From positions 124,001-188,000 of the forward strand of contig MU404111.1 of assembly GCA_022695795.1 (NCBI GenBank): 64,000 nt of DNA, read 5' to 3'. The DNA is from Biscogniauxia marginata (lineage: Eukaryota > Ascomycota > Sordariomycetes > Xylariales > Xylariaceae). The translations under genes were made by a program, and so were the position numbers. Under the pieces are notes generated by a model that ran no database searches, was not told the DNA's origin, and saw only the letters and a program-made list of their open reading frames with translations. This document shows, piece by piece, positions 1 through 12,506 of the stretch. Position 1 is the first letter of the stretch. Each line of letters begins with the position of its first letter.

Positions 1-2578
1 TGGGGTCTACTCGTCGCAGAGTGTACCTGAAAAGGTCCGACATTTCTGTAGGAAGCCGGAATAAGAGATCATAGGCATTTTCGAGAGTGTCTCCATTTCT
101 CAAAGCCGCATCCACCATATTGCAGACAGAGCTTGCCCACAAAAACACGCCATGTGCATTCTCCGATATGTAGTCCAGCATATCTTTTAGCTGATCGCGA
201 ATTCTCGTTCGTGACTGGCCACGGAATCTTGGGTTTTGGCTAATTCGTGAAAATACATGGCGGCAAATATCTTCTCTAGTGTGATCATGTATGTGAATCC
301 GCCAGGTCCCAGACAGTAGGTCAAGAAATACTTGCTCAGAGCGGCATGATATGCACACTTTAAACATGTTTCCGACACTGGTAGGGTTGTTAGAGAGGTC
401 TTTTAAAAGCCGGATACATTCCTGAACACTACCATTGTCCTCTAGCTCGTCAAGACCGTCGAGAAAAATCAGTGCTCTGAATGGGTAGACTGTTTGGTTT
501 TTGCAGTACCTCAGAGCCTGTTCTATGCTATCTCCATTCCAGTCATATGTCTCATGAGGTAAATGGGCGGGAGTAGTTTGGCTGTCTGAACGGGATTTGG
601 TCTTTTTCTTCGTGAGATTCATAACGCCGCGAATCAACTCGGGATATTGGCTGAGCAATTGGAACAGAATTCCATGAACCATCGATCTCCAACTTCGCTG
701 GTTTTCGGACCCTCGGTTGGTAATGAAAAGTCCAATGCGACACCACTTTGTGTTCCTGGTGTTTGATACTTCGCCTCTATCGAGAAAGCTGTCTTCTTGG
801 TTGCTGGGTGGTTTCTTTTCCATTTTTTTGAGATGATCCATTATATCATTAAATAGATACTTCATTGCGGTTGACTTCCCTGATCCTGGTCGGCCAGTTA
901 TCCAGAAGATTCCAGCCTCCTTGACTAGCCAAGTCTCAAGGTCACTGGGTGTTTCCTCCAGTGACCTTTTTCTCTCTCCTTTGCTTGCCTTTGCTCTATA
1001 AAGCCACAGGAGAGTGCCTTGAGTTTTGGTATCGATGTCATTTAAACGTTTATCGGCACATTGCCCTATCGGTTCCAGACTCTCTAACAATTCTTCCCCG
1101 TGTTAGTCACACATTATCCTCTTATTTTAGGCTCGTTCTACTAACTGGCCTTTCCCTCGTCTACATTTTGACGAAGTCTCGATAGGTGTCGCCTCATCTC
1201 TCCCGCAACCTTCACGTATTCCGGGTCATTCAATCCATAAAACTTAGTCTATGAAGGCTCTGAGTTAGCAACTTGACTCAGAAGAAAGTATTATAGTATA
1301 AAATGTGCGCAAAAAAAGAATCAAATTTCAGATGATAACTTGTTAGGTTCACTTACCATATCCATATGGTTCCTATCAATGTGATCATTCCGATCATACT
1401 TTCCCATCTCAGATGAGTCATCTTCGACAATCTATACAGAGAAATCAGTACAACTACTTGTCGAAAGCGTCCAAAAGTCAATAGACAAATAACAGTATAA
1501 CATCACATTGTTGCGGTCCATCAATTACTGATCTCCACTCTGTTTAGCTGTTGGCATTGAAGTACATCATAGCTAAACCTGTACTCATAGTCCAAAGAGA
1601 AAAAAACCACTAGCTAGCTAAACGATATCGATCATGTAGAGGGAGTACTTGCCTTGCCCCGAAAGCCTGCTACGGCGCTAAAACCTCTGCTCTCTTGAAA
1701 AGTGCTCGATTCAAAGCGGCTTCTCTGTGCCATCATCTCAAGCGTAGAGCTGTCGAATGTTTTCCGCAGTTGAGTCAGAACTTCGGTGTTAGCGGTCAGG
1801 TTCTTCACGATACGGTCGTTATAAGGTCGTCCGGTCAAGACCGATGCGGCCTTGATCACTGTTATTCCGAAATCGGCATACTGGCTGCCGCGGTGAGGTG
1901 TACCAAAGAAGATAATTGAAAAGGTTGACTCGACCAATGCTCGAAGGTCTAGGGCTGGGTTAATCAAAGATTGATTAAGGGCCTAAGGGTGGCAGTCAGT
2001 TTACCACACAGAAGAATATAGTTGAAGAAAGATCATATTACCGATTTAACTACCAGGCCTCCAAGTGAGTGGACGATGAACATGAGAGGCCGTCTGCGAT
2101 CGTCTATACGGGCTCTGGCAAGCCCGTTCAACAACGTCTCGCCGTGCGCTGTGATGGTCGTGAAATTCGTAGTATCAACCAACTTGATAACATCCGAGTC
2201 ATATCCGTATGTCAATATGCGGGCTGTTTGGCACCAGTCTGCCTGAGATAGTAGATCTTTGGGCCAGAATACTGTGTTATGCTGTTAGCTGGCAAATTGA
2301 AACCAGACGTGCCCCTACACACCTCCAGCCTTGTCTATTGGGTTGTCCTTGGATGAAACGGCGTGCTTTGTCTTTTTCTTGAAAAGGGCTTTGAGCCGAG
2401 ACTTCTTAGGATTTTCCGTTTTCTGTTCACTTGGTATGTCACGGTAAGTCCAGGACTTGTCTGGTTTTCCGTTAAGTCCATGGACGAAGACGATATCCAA
2501 ATCAGGATCGGTGCCCCCTTCTTGCAACGTCGTGAAGCCTAGTGGCTTTACAACGAAAGAGGAGCTTTGAGAATCCAT
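1..2578 (-). CDS. NLR-like protein: alpha/beta-hydrolase (SesB-like) plus NACHT, partial
   Basis: The gene starts at ATG 2578 and leaves the window at base 1, so its C-terminus (normally a repeat or sensor domain) is not seen. I join exons 2578-2323, 2271-2042, 1982-1653, 1431-1357 and 1248 to about 1165, then a last exon from about 1115 to the edge; the last junction is not resolved. Exons 1-3 encode a lipase-like hydrolase: VFVHGLNG, the nucleophile elbow VHSLGG (near 2080) and FFGTPHRGS. A linker with IVEDDSSEMG and FYGLNDPEY follows, as in fungal NLRs. The NACHT part has Walker A TGRPGSGKST (about 898-869) and Walker B LIFLDGLDELED (about 475-435). In known fungal families such proteins are cytosolic switches in heterokaryon incompatibility or immunity-like responses. 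That role is inferred here. The intron 1652-1432 appears to be a GC-AG intron. Confidence 0.88.
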
Positions 2579-4380
2579 GGATAGTGACTATCCTGAACAA
2601 GGGGTTGATCAGACTATGCAGTATACGATTCTTGAGATGGCACGTTTGGATAGCATGTGACTTGGATGGAAGGATTGGGAGAGGGGACTTCGTAGCCGAC
2701 ATGTCTCCTCCTTCAACTACAAATAATATTTTGCTATTAGGAAAAGTGCACTTTGGCAATGGACAGGCTGTCGTTAGCCGTCGCGTTGCTTTTTGTAGCT
2801 TGCCACTTCGCAACTCTCCAGACATATGTCATGGATACGGACGAGTGTGCTCTCGGGTTACGACTGATTTCGTTTCGTATCGTGTGATAAGAGTTACTTT
2901 CCTTGTCGTACGAGATTTGTAAGCAAACGATTATAAAAGCCATGCCAACCGTCATTTTCATATGAATGATTTAACTTGGAAATATGTAGTCTAGCAGGCT
3001 AGCTAGCCGGCTGGCAAGCAGTAAATGGAATTTTCGCTATATTTAGGTACTTGTCTAGTTAAATAGCTAGCCTGGCAATTGGAACTGGCAGGTATTATTG
3101 CCTTTAAGCAGCCAGATATATAAGGGACGATATGTGGAACAGGGAGGAGTGGAAGGTTGTACATGTATTATGTAGTGGTAGAGACGACGATGCCGTGCAC
3201 CCCACCAAACTAGAACTAATGCCAAATACCGTTCTCTTTAGGAACAAGGATTGTTTGAGGGGATGCGCACGGCTTATTATGGTAGGCCGGTTATCCATTG
3301 TACATATATACCATATCATATTTGTCCTCGTGGGCAGACAGGGAATTGTCCACCTGGTGCAACCAACTGGATGTCTAATACCGTACATATTAGAGGGCGT
3401 ATAGAACACGTAGTCGCATGAGGAGCGGTTTATGAGGGTAGGTGGTTCTTGTTTCAGAGCCTATGGTTTCCAACACTCGTGATGATGTGACTACTGTAGT
3501 TCTGTGTTAGCTATGCACATGGACAGAACGTTAGGACTCGAGGACTCTTGACTGTGGATGTAGCCATCGCCCCGTGGCGGACCCTGGATGTGTGAGAGAG
3601 AGCAGCTGGTACAGAAAACATGGGACAGCAAAGGTATTAATTAGATGTATGTAGTGCCACTCTTAGGTACCTGCAGCTTAGGCAATCCCCACAAACAACC
3701 GTATTGCTGCTCCTATCCTCAGGTGTGCTTCGTGACACCAAGTGACTAAACATTTCAACTGTTCAGAAACATGCATTGCGCCAAACTTCCACCGCAGCTT
3801 ATCATGAGAAGATGCTTGCCATCACTGGAGTAATTGTTAACCATAATCATGCCAGTTCGTGCTCTGGTATAGTTTTCCTCGTTCCCTGTCGTCACCATTT
3901 ACTAGTTTACAAGGTATACTCCCCATTACATGTCAACTATTCTATCAGGAGCCATTCACCCTACCGTTGTAGCTCAACGGTGGGATTTTAGAACACAAGG
4001 ACTCTGGAGACACAAATCTGCAACCTGTATGTAAAGCGGTTGCCTATCCGTTCATCTATAGTCCTCGCTCTTTGCGCAACAACCACGTTATCGCCTATCC
4101 TAGAAAGGGGGGTGGCTGTATCGTGACATATCCTTTTTTCCCCCTCCAGGACAGCTTGGGATATCTGTATTATACTTATTGTTCTATTCTCTACAAAACT
4201 TTCTGTGTCTCCCTCGATCTATGATTTGGCTTTTGCTGATAGTTCCCAACCACTTTGAGAATCGGCTCCCTTTTCCTAGCTATCGCCCCGTAATTAGACG
4301 TTTAGGTTAATTAATTCTACCCGACTCCATTGAAACGCATGTCTATGGCGCGATCTTGTGTCATAGAAAGCAAATACCAT

Positions 4381-4417
<37 letters not shown>

Positions 4418-5468
4418 AGAGACTTCTCATAGGTATTACCTAGGTAGCCAATGTAGGTAAGTTCGCACGTAGATGATATTCGTCTTCATCTATCTGAGAC
4501 CTTGATCTCCTCGCTGTAAGTCACTGCAAGGGGGGAGAAGTGCATTTTCTTGTATGATAAGATAAATTAATCTTTCTTTTGGAGTGGGAACTCTCCTGGC
4601 ATTGGCTCCCTTGTTATCAACGTGCCTGTTGCATTTACTTTTCGAAACACAAATTAACCGGATAATGCATGCAAGGTATCTTCAGAATAGGGCGATCGAG
4701 TTCAAGTACTTCGCCTTACTGTAACATAGATTTCATTCTTAAATTCGCTAGCTAGTTAGTAATCGCTCCAGCAGCCTATAATTAATGACCTTTTCAAGCT
4801 TGTTAAACCCGTCTCGCCATAGTTGTACCAGATATATCCTCGCGCCAAATACTCTCAAAATGGGAACAGGAAGGACCAGTGAAGGGAGTTGCTGATAGAC
4901 TTAATATCTCGGGAACTCTTATTATATATTTTGTACAGATCAACATTAGTAGGCTCTCTCGGTCAATTCATTGGCGGTTAAATAGAAACTTCATGCGGGC
5001 TGCTTTGCTCCGAGCCTGGATATGGGCAATTCCAAATATGCATACTGACGATCATTTCATTTTACCATCCAAGACCCCAAACTATATCAGGTCCTGGTAT
5101 TTAGACAAGCTTTTGGATCTTCAATAAGCCGCCGACGATCACCTTACTGGACCCTGAAAATCATGAGAGCTAGACGCGCGATATCTAATATCACAAGAAG
5201 TCCCTATTTATGCTCGAGTCACCCGAATGCCCTTAAGCGACAATCCTCGTCCGCGGCAGCTGTCTCGTACCTAGCACGTCTCAGATATATATGACCATAA
5301 ATAAGGGGGAGGCTGAAGCTTATTCGAGGGTGTGGGGTTTGTGCGAGTCATATCCCGCCAAGACCCCGTTGCTCTTCTGGCACAATACGGTGCTCCTAAG
5401 GTCCAAGCATTTCGCTTGGTCAAGAGGGATAGATAGGTTAAGAGCGTGACCCCCAGAGTGGTACCGAG
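2579..5468. other. Intergenic, 2.9 kb, no gene found
   Basis: This stretch separates the divergent NLR-like gene and cutinase gene, so it should hold both promoters. Open frames of 60-126 codons occur on both strands, but none shows a recognisable domain, plausible splice pattern or coding bias. The left part overlaps the NLR 5' flank. A TA/GA microsatellite lies near 4382-4420. Confidence 0.6.
4382..4420. repeat. Compound (TA)n(GA)n microsatellite
   Basis: A run of TA dinucleotides passes directly into a run of AG dinucleotides. It is read directly from the sequence and lies far from any coding exon. Confidence 0.9.
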
Positions 5469-6472
5469 ATGATTACACGAGCCTCGTTTTTACTGTACTT
5501 GGGGACAGTGCTCTCCCTTCCGACGTCCCTGAGGACCCGTCAGTCGTGGACGGTAGGATGGTCGTCATACGAACTTCAGAACTTTGGCTGTAAACCTGTC
5601 ATCTTCATTTTCGCGAAAGCCACCTATGAGCCCGGAAACTTGGTACGTAATTATGGCCTTCGAGATGGGTGATCGAACGTCTCTCTAGCTGCCCTGGAGA
5701 CTAAATAACGCTGACTGACAGTGCGCCCTAGGGAAACACAGTTGGTCCGCCGATGTCAGATGGGCTCAAAGCTGCTTTCGGAGTGGAGAATGTCGCCACC
5801 CAGGGGGTTGACTACTATGCTTTCTTAGAGACTAATTTCTATCCTGGCGGTGCGCCGCCGTGGGCCATTTATGACATGCAAGTTCTGCTCAGCACCGCCG
5901 CGACGTGTCCGGACTCTAAGATAGTGGCCGGTGGTTATAGGTACGTATCTGCCGTGGCTTGAAGAACGAAGGGGGTGATATTTCGCAGCTAATCCAAACC
6001 GTAAACCAACAGCCAAGGAGCCGCTCTGACTCACCGCGCCATAGAGGGCCTGCAGCAGGAAGTCAAGGATAAGATCACAGCAGTTGTGACGTTCGGCGAT
6101 ACGCAGACGCTGCAGGACGGCGGGCAGATTAAGGGGTACCCACCGGACCGCACCCTGATCATCTGCAACGTCGGCGATATCGTCTGCACGGGCACGCTTT
6201 ACACCTACCCTGTTCACTACGACTACGTCAAGTGGGTTCCGACGGCGGTGACCTTCCTGGCCGAGAAGCTGCTCGAGGCCAACGCTACGACACCCTGGCC
6301 CAATGGCTCGTTCGTCTTCCCCAACACCACCACCGGGCAGCCTATGCTCGCGCCGGTACTGACGCTGCCCCCCGGTTCTTCCTCGGCTCCCGCAAGACTG
6401 CCGTTGTCATTTGGTACCGCACGGCTCCCGGCCAATTATTCCAGCGTGGAAGACAGCCACGAGAGTTCTTAA
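5469..6472 (+). CDS. Cutinase (secreted serine esterase)
   Basis: Three exons, 5469-5642, 5732-5940 and 6013-6472, join in frame to 280 residues. The family hydrolyses ester bonds in plant cutin (EC 3.1.1.74). The N-terminus is hydrophobic (about residues 4-20) and fits a signal peptide. The nucleophile motif GYSQG (Ser128) forms only after the second intron is removed, because the Ser codon is split AG|C. The family Asp is in CNVGDIVCTG (Asp183) and the His is at 196 in PVHYDY. Cys179 and Cys186 flank the Asp as in typical cutinases. The protein is longer than the usual 200-230 residues because a tail of about 50 residues, rich in Ser, Pro and Ala, follows the catalytic core. Intron ends are GTACGT...CTAG and GTACGT...ACAG. 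Confidence 0.95.
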
Positions 6473-7667
6473 CCATGGCACAAATGATTCCCCTATGTCA
6501 CTTACATGCTTTTCCATAGTCTTGTCACGGTCACTGGAGTGTTTTGCGAGGATGATTTATTTTTTTTCCTCCTTGGCGCCGCTGGGTAGTCTCCCAATGG
6601 TTACAATATTTTGTCATATATACCTAGATAAACAGAGTTGCAGTTGGAGACATGAATACTTTAAATATTATCCATATCTTGTACTGAGTAGCAACCGTTG
6701 AATTCCCTTATTATCAACAAAGAATTATTACAAAGTTGTGAACCTAAACCTCCGCACAAGTATGCCTCCTCGGGTACCCCGAACGATAACTATCGCATCG
6801 ATCAAGAGCTCGTAGTGTGCGATATTTAAACATTAAATATCTACCTACCTAGGTAAGTATAATAAATTAGAAAAAAACAAAAGTAACTATTAAATAACGC
6901 AACTACCAAGTTGTTAATATATTCAAGGTAAACCTATATAAACTATAACTAATTAGTTCGACATTGTTTCGTGAAGTGGATTTGAAGTTCGGTGTAGAAA
7001 CACTAAAACGCCCAGCATGCCAGCCAGCTCCACCACTGTCGTGAGCAGGCGAAATATATGCTAACACGTCAATTCCAAGAGAAGTATTTCAAACTCGCCA
7101 GTAATAGCCCGGAGCCTCAATTTTTAATCAGGTACAAATTGGAAGGACATAATTCTACCCCATCGCGTACTGCGGTTGCGAGATAGTCCATGATTGCTAT
7201 ACATATCTCTCAGGGGTTTAACGCGCTATACCAAGGCCGGATAGTTACCTGGAAAGACACAGATGGGTAAAACCCTTGTTCTAGTCTATGACTGACGTTA
7301 GCTTCGTGGAAGGCCTCCAGGCAGGCTTTGGCTTCCAAGTGCCAGGGTGATAAAATAGCTAGGTCCTGATACCTTGCTGTGCCTCTATGGAGTATATGCA
7401 GACTAAGCACAGCCTGCCTCAACGTCTAACCATTCAACATACTCGAAACCCACCGGGATATAGTCCATGGTATGCTGCTGCCTTCCCTCCTATATTGACA
7501 CCAATCATGATTTACAAGTTTAGGCATCTAAGCATCACGAGCCAGGGTCTTATTCAACTTGGGCCCCGCTGGCAGGTCTTCATATTGCCTATTTAAATGA
7601 ATGAAGCCGCTCTCTCAAGTGAGGTCTACTAGTCAACCAAGGAACCTTGATTTATTTGTACTGCAAA
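6473..7667. other. Intergenic, 1.2 kb
   Basis: This gap holds the 3' flank of the cutinase gene and the 5' flank of the AAA ATPase. The part from about 6800 to 6970 is AT-rich and carries a CTACCTACCTAGGTA motif. I see no gene. Confidence 0.6.
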
Positions 7668-9851
7668 ATGAGTGTAGTTGAAGTGAGTGCTTTCGCATTG
7701 GATGAAAACAGTCAAATGCTGAAATACTGACATGGGCGATTGCGTTAACAAAATATAGGTCGACTCGAAGCCCGAATCCTATGAGCTCCTGGAGTCTACG
7801 ACGGCCCAGGAATCCCGGACGCCTACGGAGCTCGAGATTCCCACGGCGTCTGAGGACACTCCGGAATCGGAAGAGCCTCAGGAGATGCAGTGCGAGCTCG
7901 CACTCCTGGACGGGAAGTATGATCCCGACGGCCATAAGATATATAGCAAGCGAAAGAACAAGCCGGACAAGAGTTCTGACTGGTGGAAACTGTATGCTCT
8001 CACCGAGACGCGGCACTACCGGGGAAACGGCGATTATAAGTACACTCTACTGCACGTGAACCCGCAGCCCTTGAAGCAGCTACTTGAGGATGTTATCGTC
8101 GATTTCCCCTGGGAGCCAATCGATGCTCAGTTAGACGTTGAGCTCAACCTACCCACATACTGCTTGTTCTTTTACCGGAAAGAGCTAGAAGCAGTAGGGA
8201 CGGAGAGATTCCAAGACAACCCAAAAGAACTCGGGCACTTGAAACTTCTCCTAGATTGGATTGACAGAGAGCTCGAGGATGCATTCAAGGCCTCTCAGCG
8301 TTTCAACAATAGCGACCAGCGGCCGATCAACTACGAGCATCTCTGGACCATATTCAAGCCCGGCTCTCTCGTTTACACCCGTGTGCTAGGCCAGCAGCGA
8401 GCGTTCAGGCTCCGGGGCTTCAAATACGAGACCGACGACGAACCATGCTTAGCGGTGACGGTGCAGTTCGTCGACTACGACGGCGACAAGTTCGGGTGGC
8501 GCGAGGAGATCTTCCGCATCCCCAAGTTCTCGGGCACGATGCGCTGCGAGAACCTCAACGTCATGCCCCTCGACGCGCACCGGTCGGCGGGGGAGCTCCG
8601 CGCGCGGCTGCTCGAGCGCGGCCGGCGCTTCCGCGACCTGTCGGGCCAGCACTTCATGCACTACAACGGCACCGGCGTCAAGAAGTCCATAGATAAGTAC
8701 GTGCGGTACAGCGTCGACGGGCGCGTCGTGGTCGACTGCAAGGCGTACCACCGCACCGAGGCGGACGACGCGTTCGAGCTGGCGGACCTGGACCGGACCG
8801 AGGCCGCCAAGCGCCAGCGCACGGCGCGCAAGTACAACGACGGCGCCGACAGCTCCGACGACGTCATCTTCGACGAGCTCCTGGAGGACGACCTGGTCGT
8901 GGCGAACGCCGCGGTGCGCGGCTTCTCGTTCGCGGACCTGAAGTTCATGGAGTTCTTCGTGGACGACCTCTCGCCCATCGTGTGGAACGAGGCCTGCTTC
9001 GACCAGCTCGTGCTCGACCCCAAGCCTAAGCGCACCGTGCAGGCGCTGGTGGCGATGCACGCGCGCCAGGGCAAGAACGCGCCGGAGGCGTTCGACGACA
9101 TCGTGAAGGGCAAGGGGAAAGGCCTCGTAATGGTCCTCCACGGCCCTCCCGGCGTCGGGAAGACGCTTACGGCCGAGTGCGTGGCCGAGTCGGTCCACCG
9201 GCCGCTCTACATGGTATCGGCGGGGGACCTGGGGACCAACAGCGCCGCGCTAGAGTCGCAGCTGCGGCATATCATGGATATTACGAGCACCTGGGGAGCT
9301 GTCCTCCTGATCGACGAGGCCGACGTGTTCCTCGAACGACGCAGCCTGCACGACATGAAACGCAATGCCATGGTGACTGTGTTCTTGCGCGTTCTCGAAT
9401 GTAAGCGGCTATAGCACTCACCCCTGCCCCGTCCCCCCCCTAATCTCGTAGCAGTATATATATATAAACCAGTCGGCACTAACTCCGACATCTAGATTAC
9501 CGAGGTATCCTCTTCCTCACGACGAACCGTGTATCTACCTTCGACGACGCCTTTACGAGCCGCATCCACGTGCCGCTTCGCTACTCCAACTTGAGCGAGG
9601 CATCGCGTCGCACCATATGGCACAATTTCTGCAACCGGATCCCGGGTGGTGCGGACGTCAGCGAGAAGGACCTAGACCGCTTGGCTCGGCACGAGCTCAA
9701 CGGGCGGCAGATCAAGAACATCGTGAAGTCAGCCGAGAGCATGGCTGCATTTGAGGGTTGCAAGCTTGACGCAGCCCGGCTGGAGCACTTCACTAAGGTG
9801 CAGGGAGAGTTCGAGCGAGATTGGATGGGATTTGTCGATGTGAACGAGTGA
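7668..9851 (+). CDS. AAA+ ATPase, fungal DUF7025-AAA type
   Basis: Exons 7668-7682, 7759-9400 and 9496-9851 join to 670 residues. The first exon encodes only MSVVE; it is chosen because GTGAGT follows in frame and the next exon continues an acidic Glu/Ser/Thr leader. A middle region near residues 180-300 (for example YEHLWTIFKPGSLVYT) resembles the DUF7025 domain found before AAA modules in ascomycetes. The AAA module has Walker A GPPGVGKT (467-474), Walker B VLLIDEAD (Asp524, Glu525) and a sensor-1 segment FLTTNR just after the second intron, then a TSRIHV segment. Members are presumed ATP-driven remodelling proteins of unknown substrate. The middle of the gene is markedly GC-rich, which opens long meaningless frames on other strands. 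Confidence 0.93.
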
Positions 9852-10916
9852 AGGCAGGACAAGACTGAATCATGATATCACAAGCTTGTTTCCAAGCGAC
9901 TCGATCAATACATCTGACAACGTAACAGCTGCGCAGTATTTTCCCATCTGTTCTCCATGCAAACTTGTTGATCCTCCCGATATTGGAAGATACATGCTGC
10001 CCCTGAATTGTAAAGCCCCTTTAATCGATATCCCGTCCGACCGTCTTATATATCTAAAAACAACATCTGCCACGGACACAGTCTCTCCCAAACGCGAGGA
10101 GGGGTATTTTATTATTACTTATAAGCACGATTGCTTACTAGAAGATTCATCTTATTAAATTCTAAGCATTAAAACTACTACTGTATATCACCGTTTCGAT
10201 ATTAATAATAACAGCATCAGTTCAACTTTATTAGATAAGTGTTTATTCATTGCCTGCAGGTCGTTACAGGCTTTTAAGACCAATGTTGGAAGACAATTGT
10301 GTATATATATCTCTCAACGTTTATATTATGAAGGGGTTAGGGAACTAGATAATATAGTATATCTCGGTCATCCATGTTACAATATCATAGGCATAAGCCG
10401 TCAGCTTAATGTCAGCTTTCTTATAAGTTCAGTAAAGCTACACATCCAAATTGCCTTGGTTATGTATGTGGGTAGTTATTAATAAAGGTCACTTAGCAGT
10501 TGAGTCGCAATAGGGACTTAAGGCATGTGCACAATGAGCTCTCTCGACATGAAAAAAAGGGGTTCGAAGTCTCCTCGAGCTTTGAACTGGGTAAATCAAT
10601 AAGCGCAAACCTCCAATGTGAGTTGGTCTATGCTCTCTTTTCGGCAACTTACAAAAGCAACGCTGCACGCCGCCGCTGTTGTAACACACCATCAAACAAC
10701 CACTTTTTTTTTTATCCGCAACCCACCGTTTGCCTTTTAATGAGACGATACTCTTTGCGCATGTGAAGAAAAAAAAAATTTCTTTACTTCCTCTTCATCG
10801 GCCAAAGACATACACATAAATCTATAAACCTGTCCACCCATTTCTCATTGTATCGTCCTTAATACTACTCTCCCAATTCTCTCCCCTCCCCCAGCTAATC
10901 AGTCCGGCAATCGCGC
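9852..10916. other. Intergenic, 1.1 kb
   Basis: AT-rich 3' flank of the AAA gene followed by a pyrimidine-rich promoter-like stretch (10780-10900, many CT runs) before the next start codon. No gene seen. Confidence 0.6.
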
Positions 10917-11375
10917 ATGGCTTCTTGGATAGACACCCTAATAGGCCTATGGCACGGGATGTTGGGCCTGCAGCGCCAGCCGGCACAGTGGTACCGGGAG
11001 CGGCTGCGCGAGGAGCTCCGCGAGCAGCGCCAGGCCACGACGTCCCTGCAGAGGCTCAGCGAGACGGCCGACGTGTACTACTCGATCAGCCGGGCCCGGC
11101 ACGACGGGCACCCGGTGCGGCGGCTGCCGCGCTTCCGGGCCTCGCACCACGCCCTGCCGTACCTGTACATGGTCGGCAAGTTCACGTCGCGGTGGGCGTT
11201 CTACCGCGCGGCGGCGCGGCTCAGCGGCGCGGCCGACCCCGCCGGCGTCCGCGAGGTCGTCAACCCGGCCAGGGACTTGAAGCTGCGGGAGGTCGCCCTA
11301 CGCCACGGGATCGACCCGTCGAGGTTCCACCGCGTCTGTCGGCGGTTGCTGCGGGTGTGGCCGCTGCTCCCCTGA
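10917..11375 (+). CDS. Unknown intronless protein, 152 aa
   Basis: A single open frame begins at ATG 10917 directly after a CT-rich leader and ends at TGA 11375. I do not recognise a named domain. The product is basic and Arg/Leu-rich. Residues 20-50 look helical (WYRERLREELREQRQ), a central part reads ADVYYSISRARHDG, and there is an aromatic-rich ALPYLYMVGKFTSRW segment near residue 80. High GC at third codon positions compared with the AT-rich flanks supports real coding. A second long frame overlaps in another phase, but it is Ala/Pro/Arg-rich filler typical of a GC-rich shadow. The N-terminus has no clear signal peptide. Confidence 0.7.
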   Translation: MASWIDTLIGLWHGMLGLQRQPAQWYRERLREELREQRQATTSLQRLSETADVYYSISRARHDGHPVRRLPRFRASHHALPYLYMVGKFTSRWAFYRAAARLSGAADPAGVREVVNPARDLKLREVALRHGIDPSRFHRVCRRLLRVWPLLP

Positions 11376-12506
11376 GATGGTATTGACGTCAGATCACACC
11401 CCTTGACATTTTCTCACGTATGCTAACCAGAGAGTTGTTTAGTTTTGACGCCGCCACCGCCATCATCACTATTATCACGGATCACTTCGGATACGCGCCA
11501 AGCCGTATCTTCTATTCTTCGGCTCTAGTTAGACGGGCCCCTCGCTATGGGAACGGGTAGAGTTCACGAAGCAAACGACAGGATAAATCACGGCAGGCCA
11601 ACCGGGTGCCTACTGAAAGATCCGGCCTCACGGAAATGAATTAAATACATAGATCCCAGACAAACTCAGTCTAGCTTGTGTTGGTTTAGGGGGGATCATT
11701 CCGAATAGTAGTACTTAATAGCCTAAAAGTGAGTTCTTCTATTCCCCGGTCGCCGTGAAATTCCTTCGTTCGTGACCATATAATTTAACCAGCGCACTTA
11801 AAATCCATGTCTACGGCTATGTTCCTTAGAATGACAGCTGTATAGGTACGAGTCAGCATAGAGTGTTCAGTTGGTTCTATGAAGATTCGCCCTTGCCCCT
11901 GGATAAGTCAAAACAGAAATCCCTATTGATTCACATCTTTAGTTCTAAAATGCGTATTAATAATGATCCAAATTCTTCATAAAGGTCCGAAGGCAAACTG
12001 AAAACAAGGGAAGAAGGAGCAAGGAGACGCGCGAGAAGTCTGGATAAATTACGTACAAGAACCATTCGTAAGGAAGAGTCCGCATGAGCCCTAGATAAAG
12101 CCTTTTCCGCCGCCAACATCTCTAATCTCAGCCTCTCGGTTGCCACGAAAGTGCCCAACCAATGTGAAAGATTAGTTCAGAGATTGGTGAGTATAGCACT
12201 GGGGTCAGGTCTAGATCAGCATGTAGCCAACGAGTCGCGCCAGTATTTCCCAGGAAACGTGTGCGTTTAAATACGACTAATTATCACTAAATTTCTAAGT
12301 ATGACACGAAGATTGGGAATGAATAGTATATATGTCCAACTAGCCAAGTAGAACACCCCGAAAGAAAGAAGGTAAGAGGAAACGCGTTACATCGACGACT
12401 TCCCTGAGCCAGCCATCCAGCCAGCCAGCTGATAGGTTTCTGCCAGTTCATTTCAATATTACTAGCAAATCTCTCAGCCGTGCCTCCAGATTATTAGATC
12501 ATACTC
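11376..12506. other. Intergenic, 1.1 kb
   Basis: The gap lies between two convergent genes. A 60-70 codon frame at 11931-12158 (-) begins at a non-ATG codon and has no recognisable feature. Nothing else is seen. Confidence 0.55.

Noticed and set aside
8449..9198. 249-codon antisense frame
   Set aside because: Shadow of the GC-rich AAA ATPase exon.
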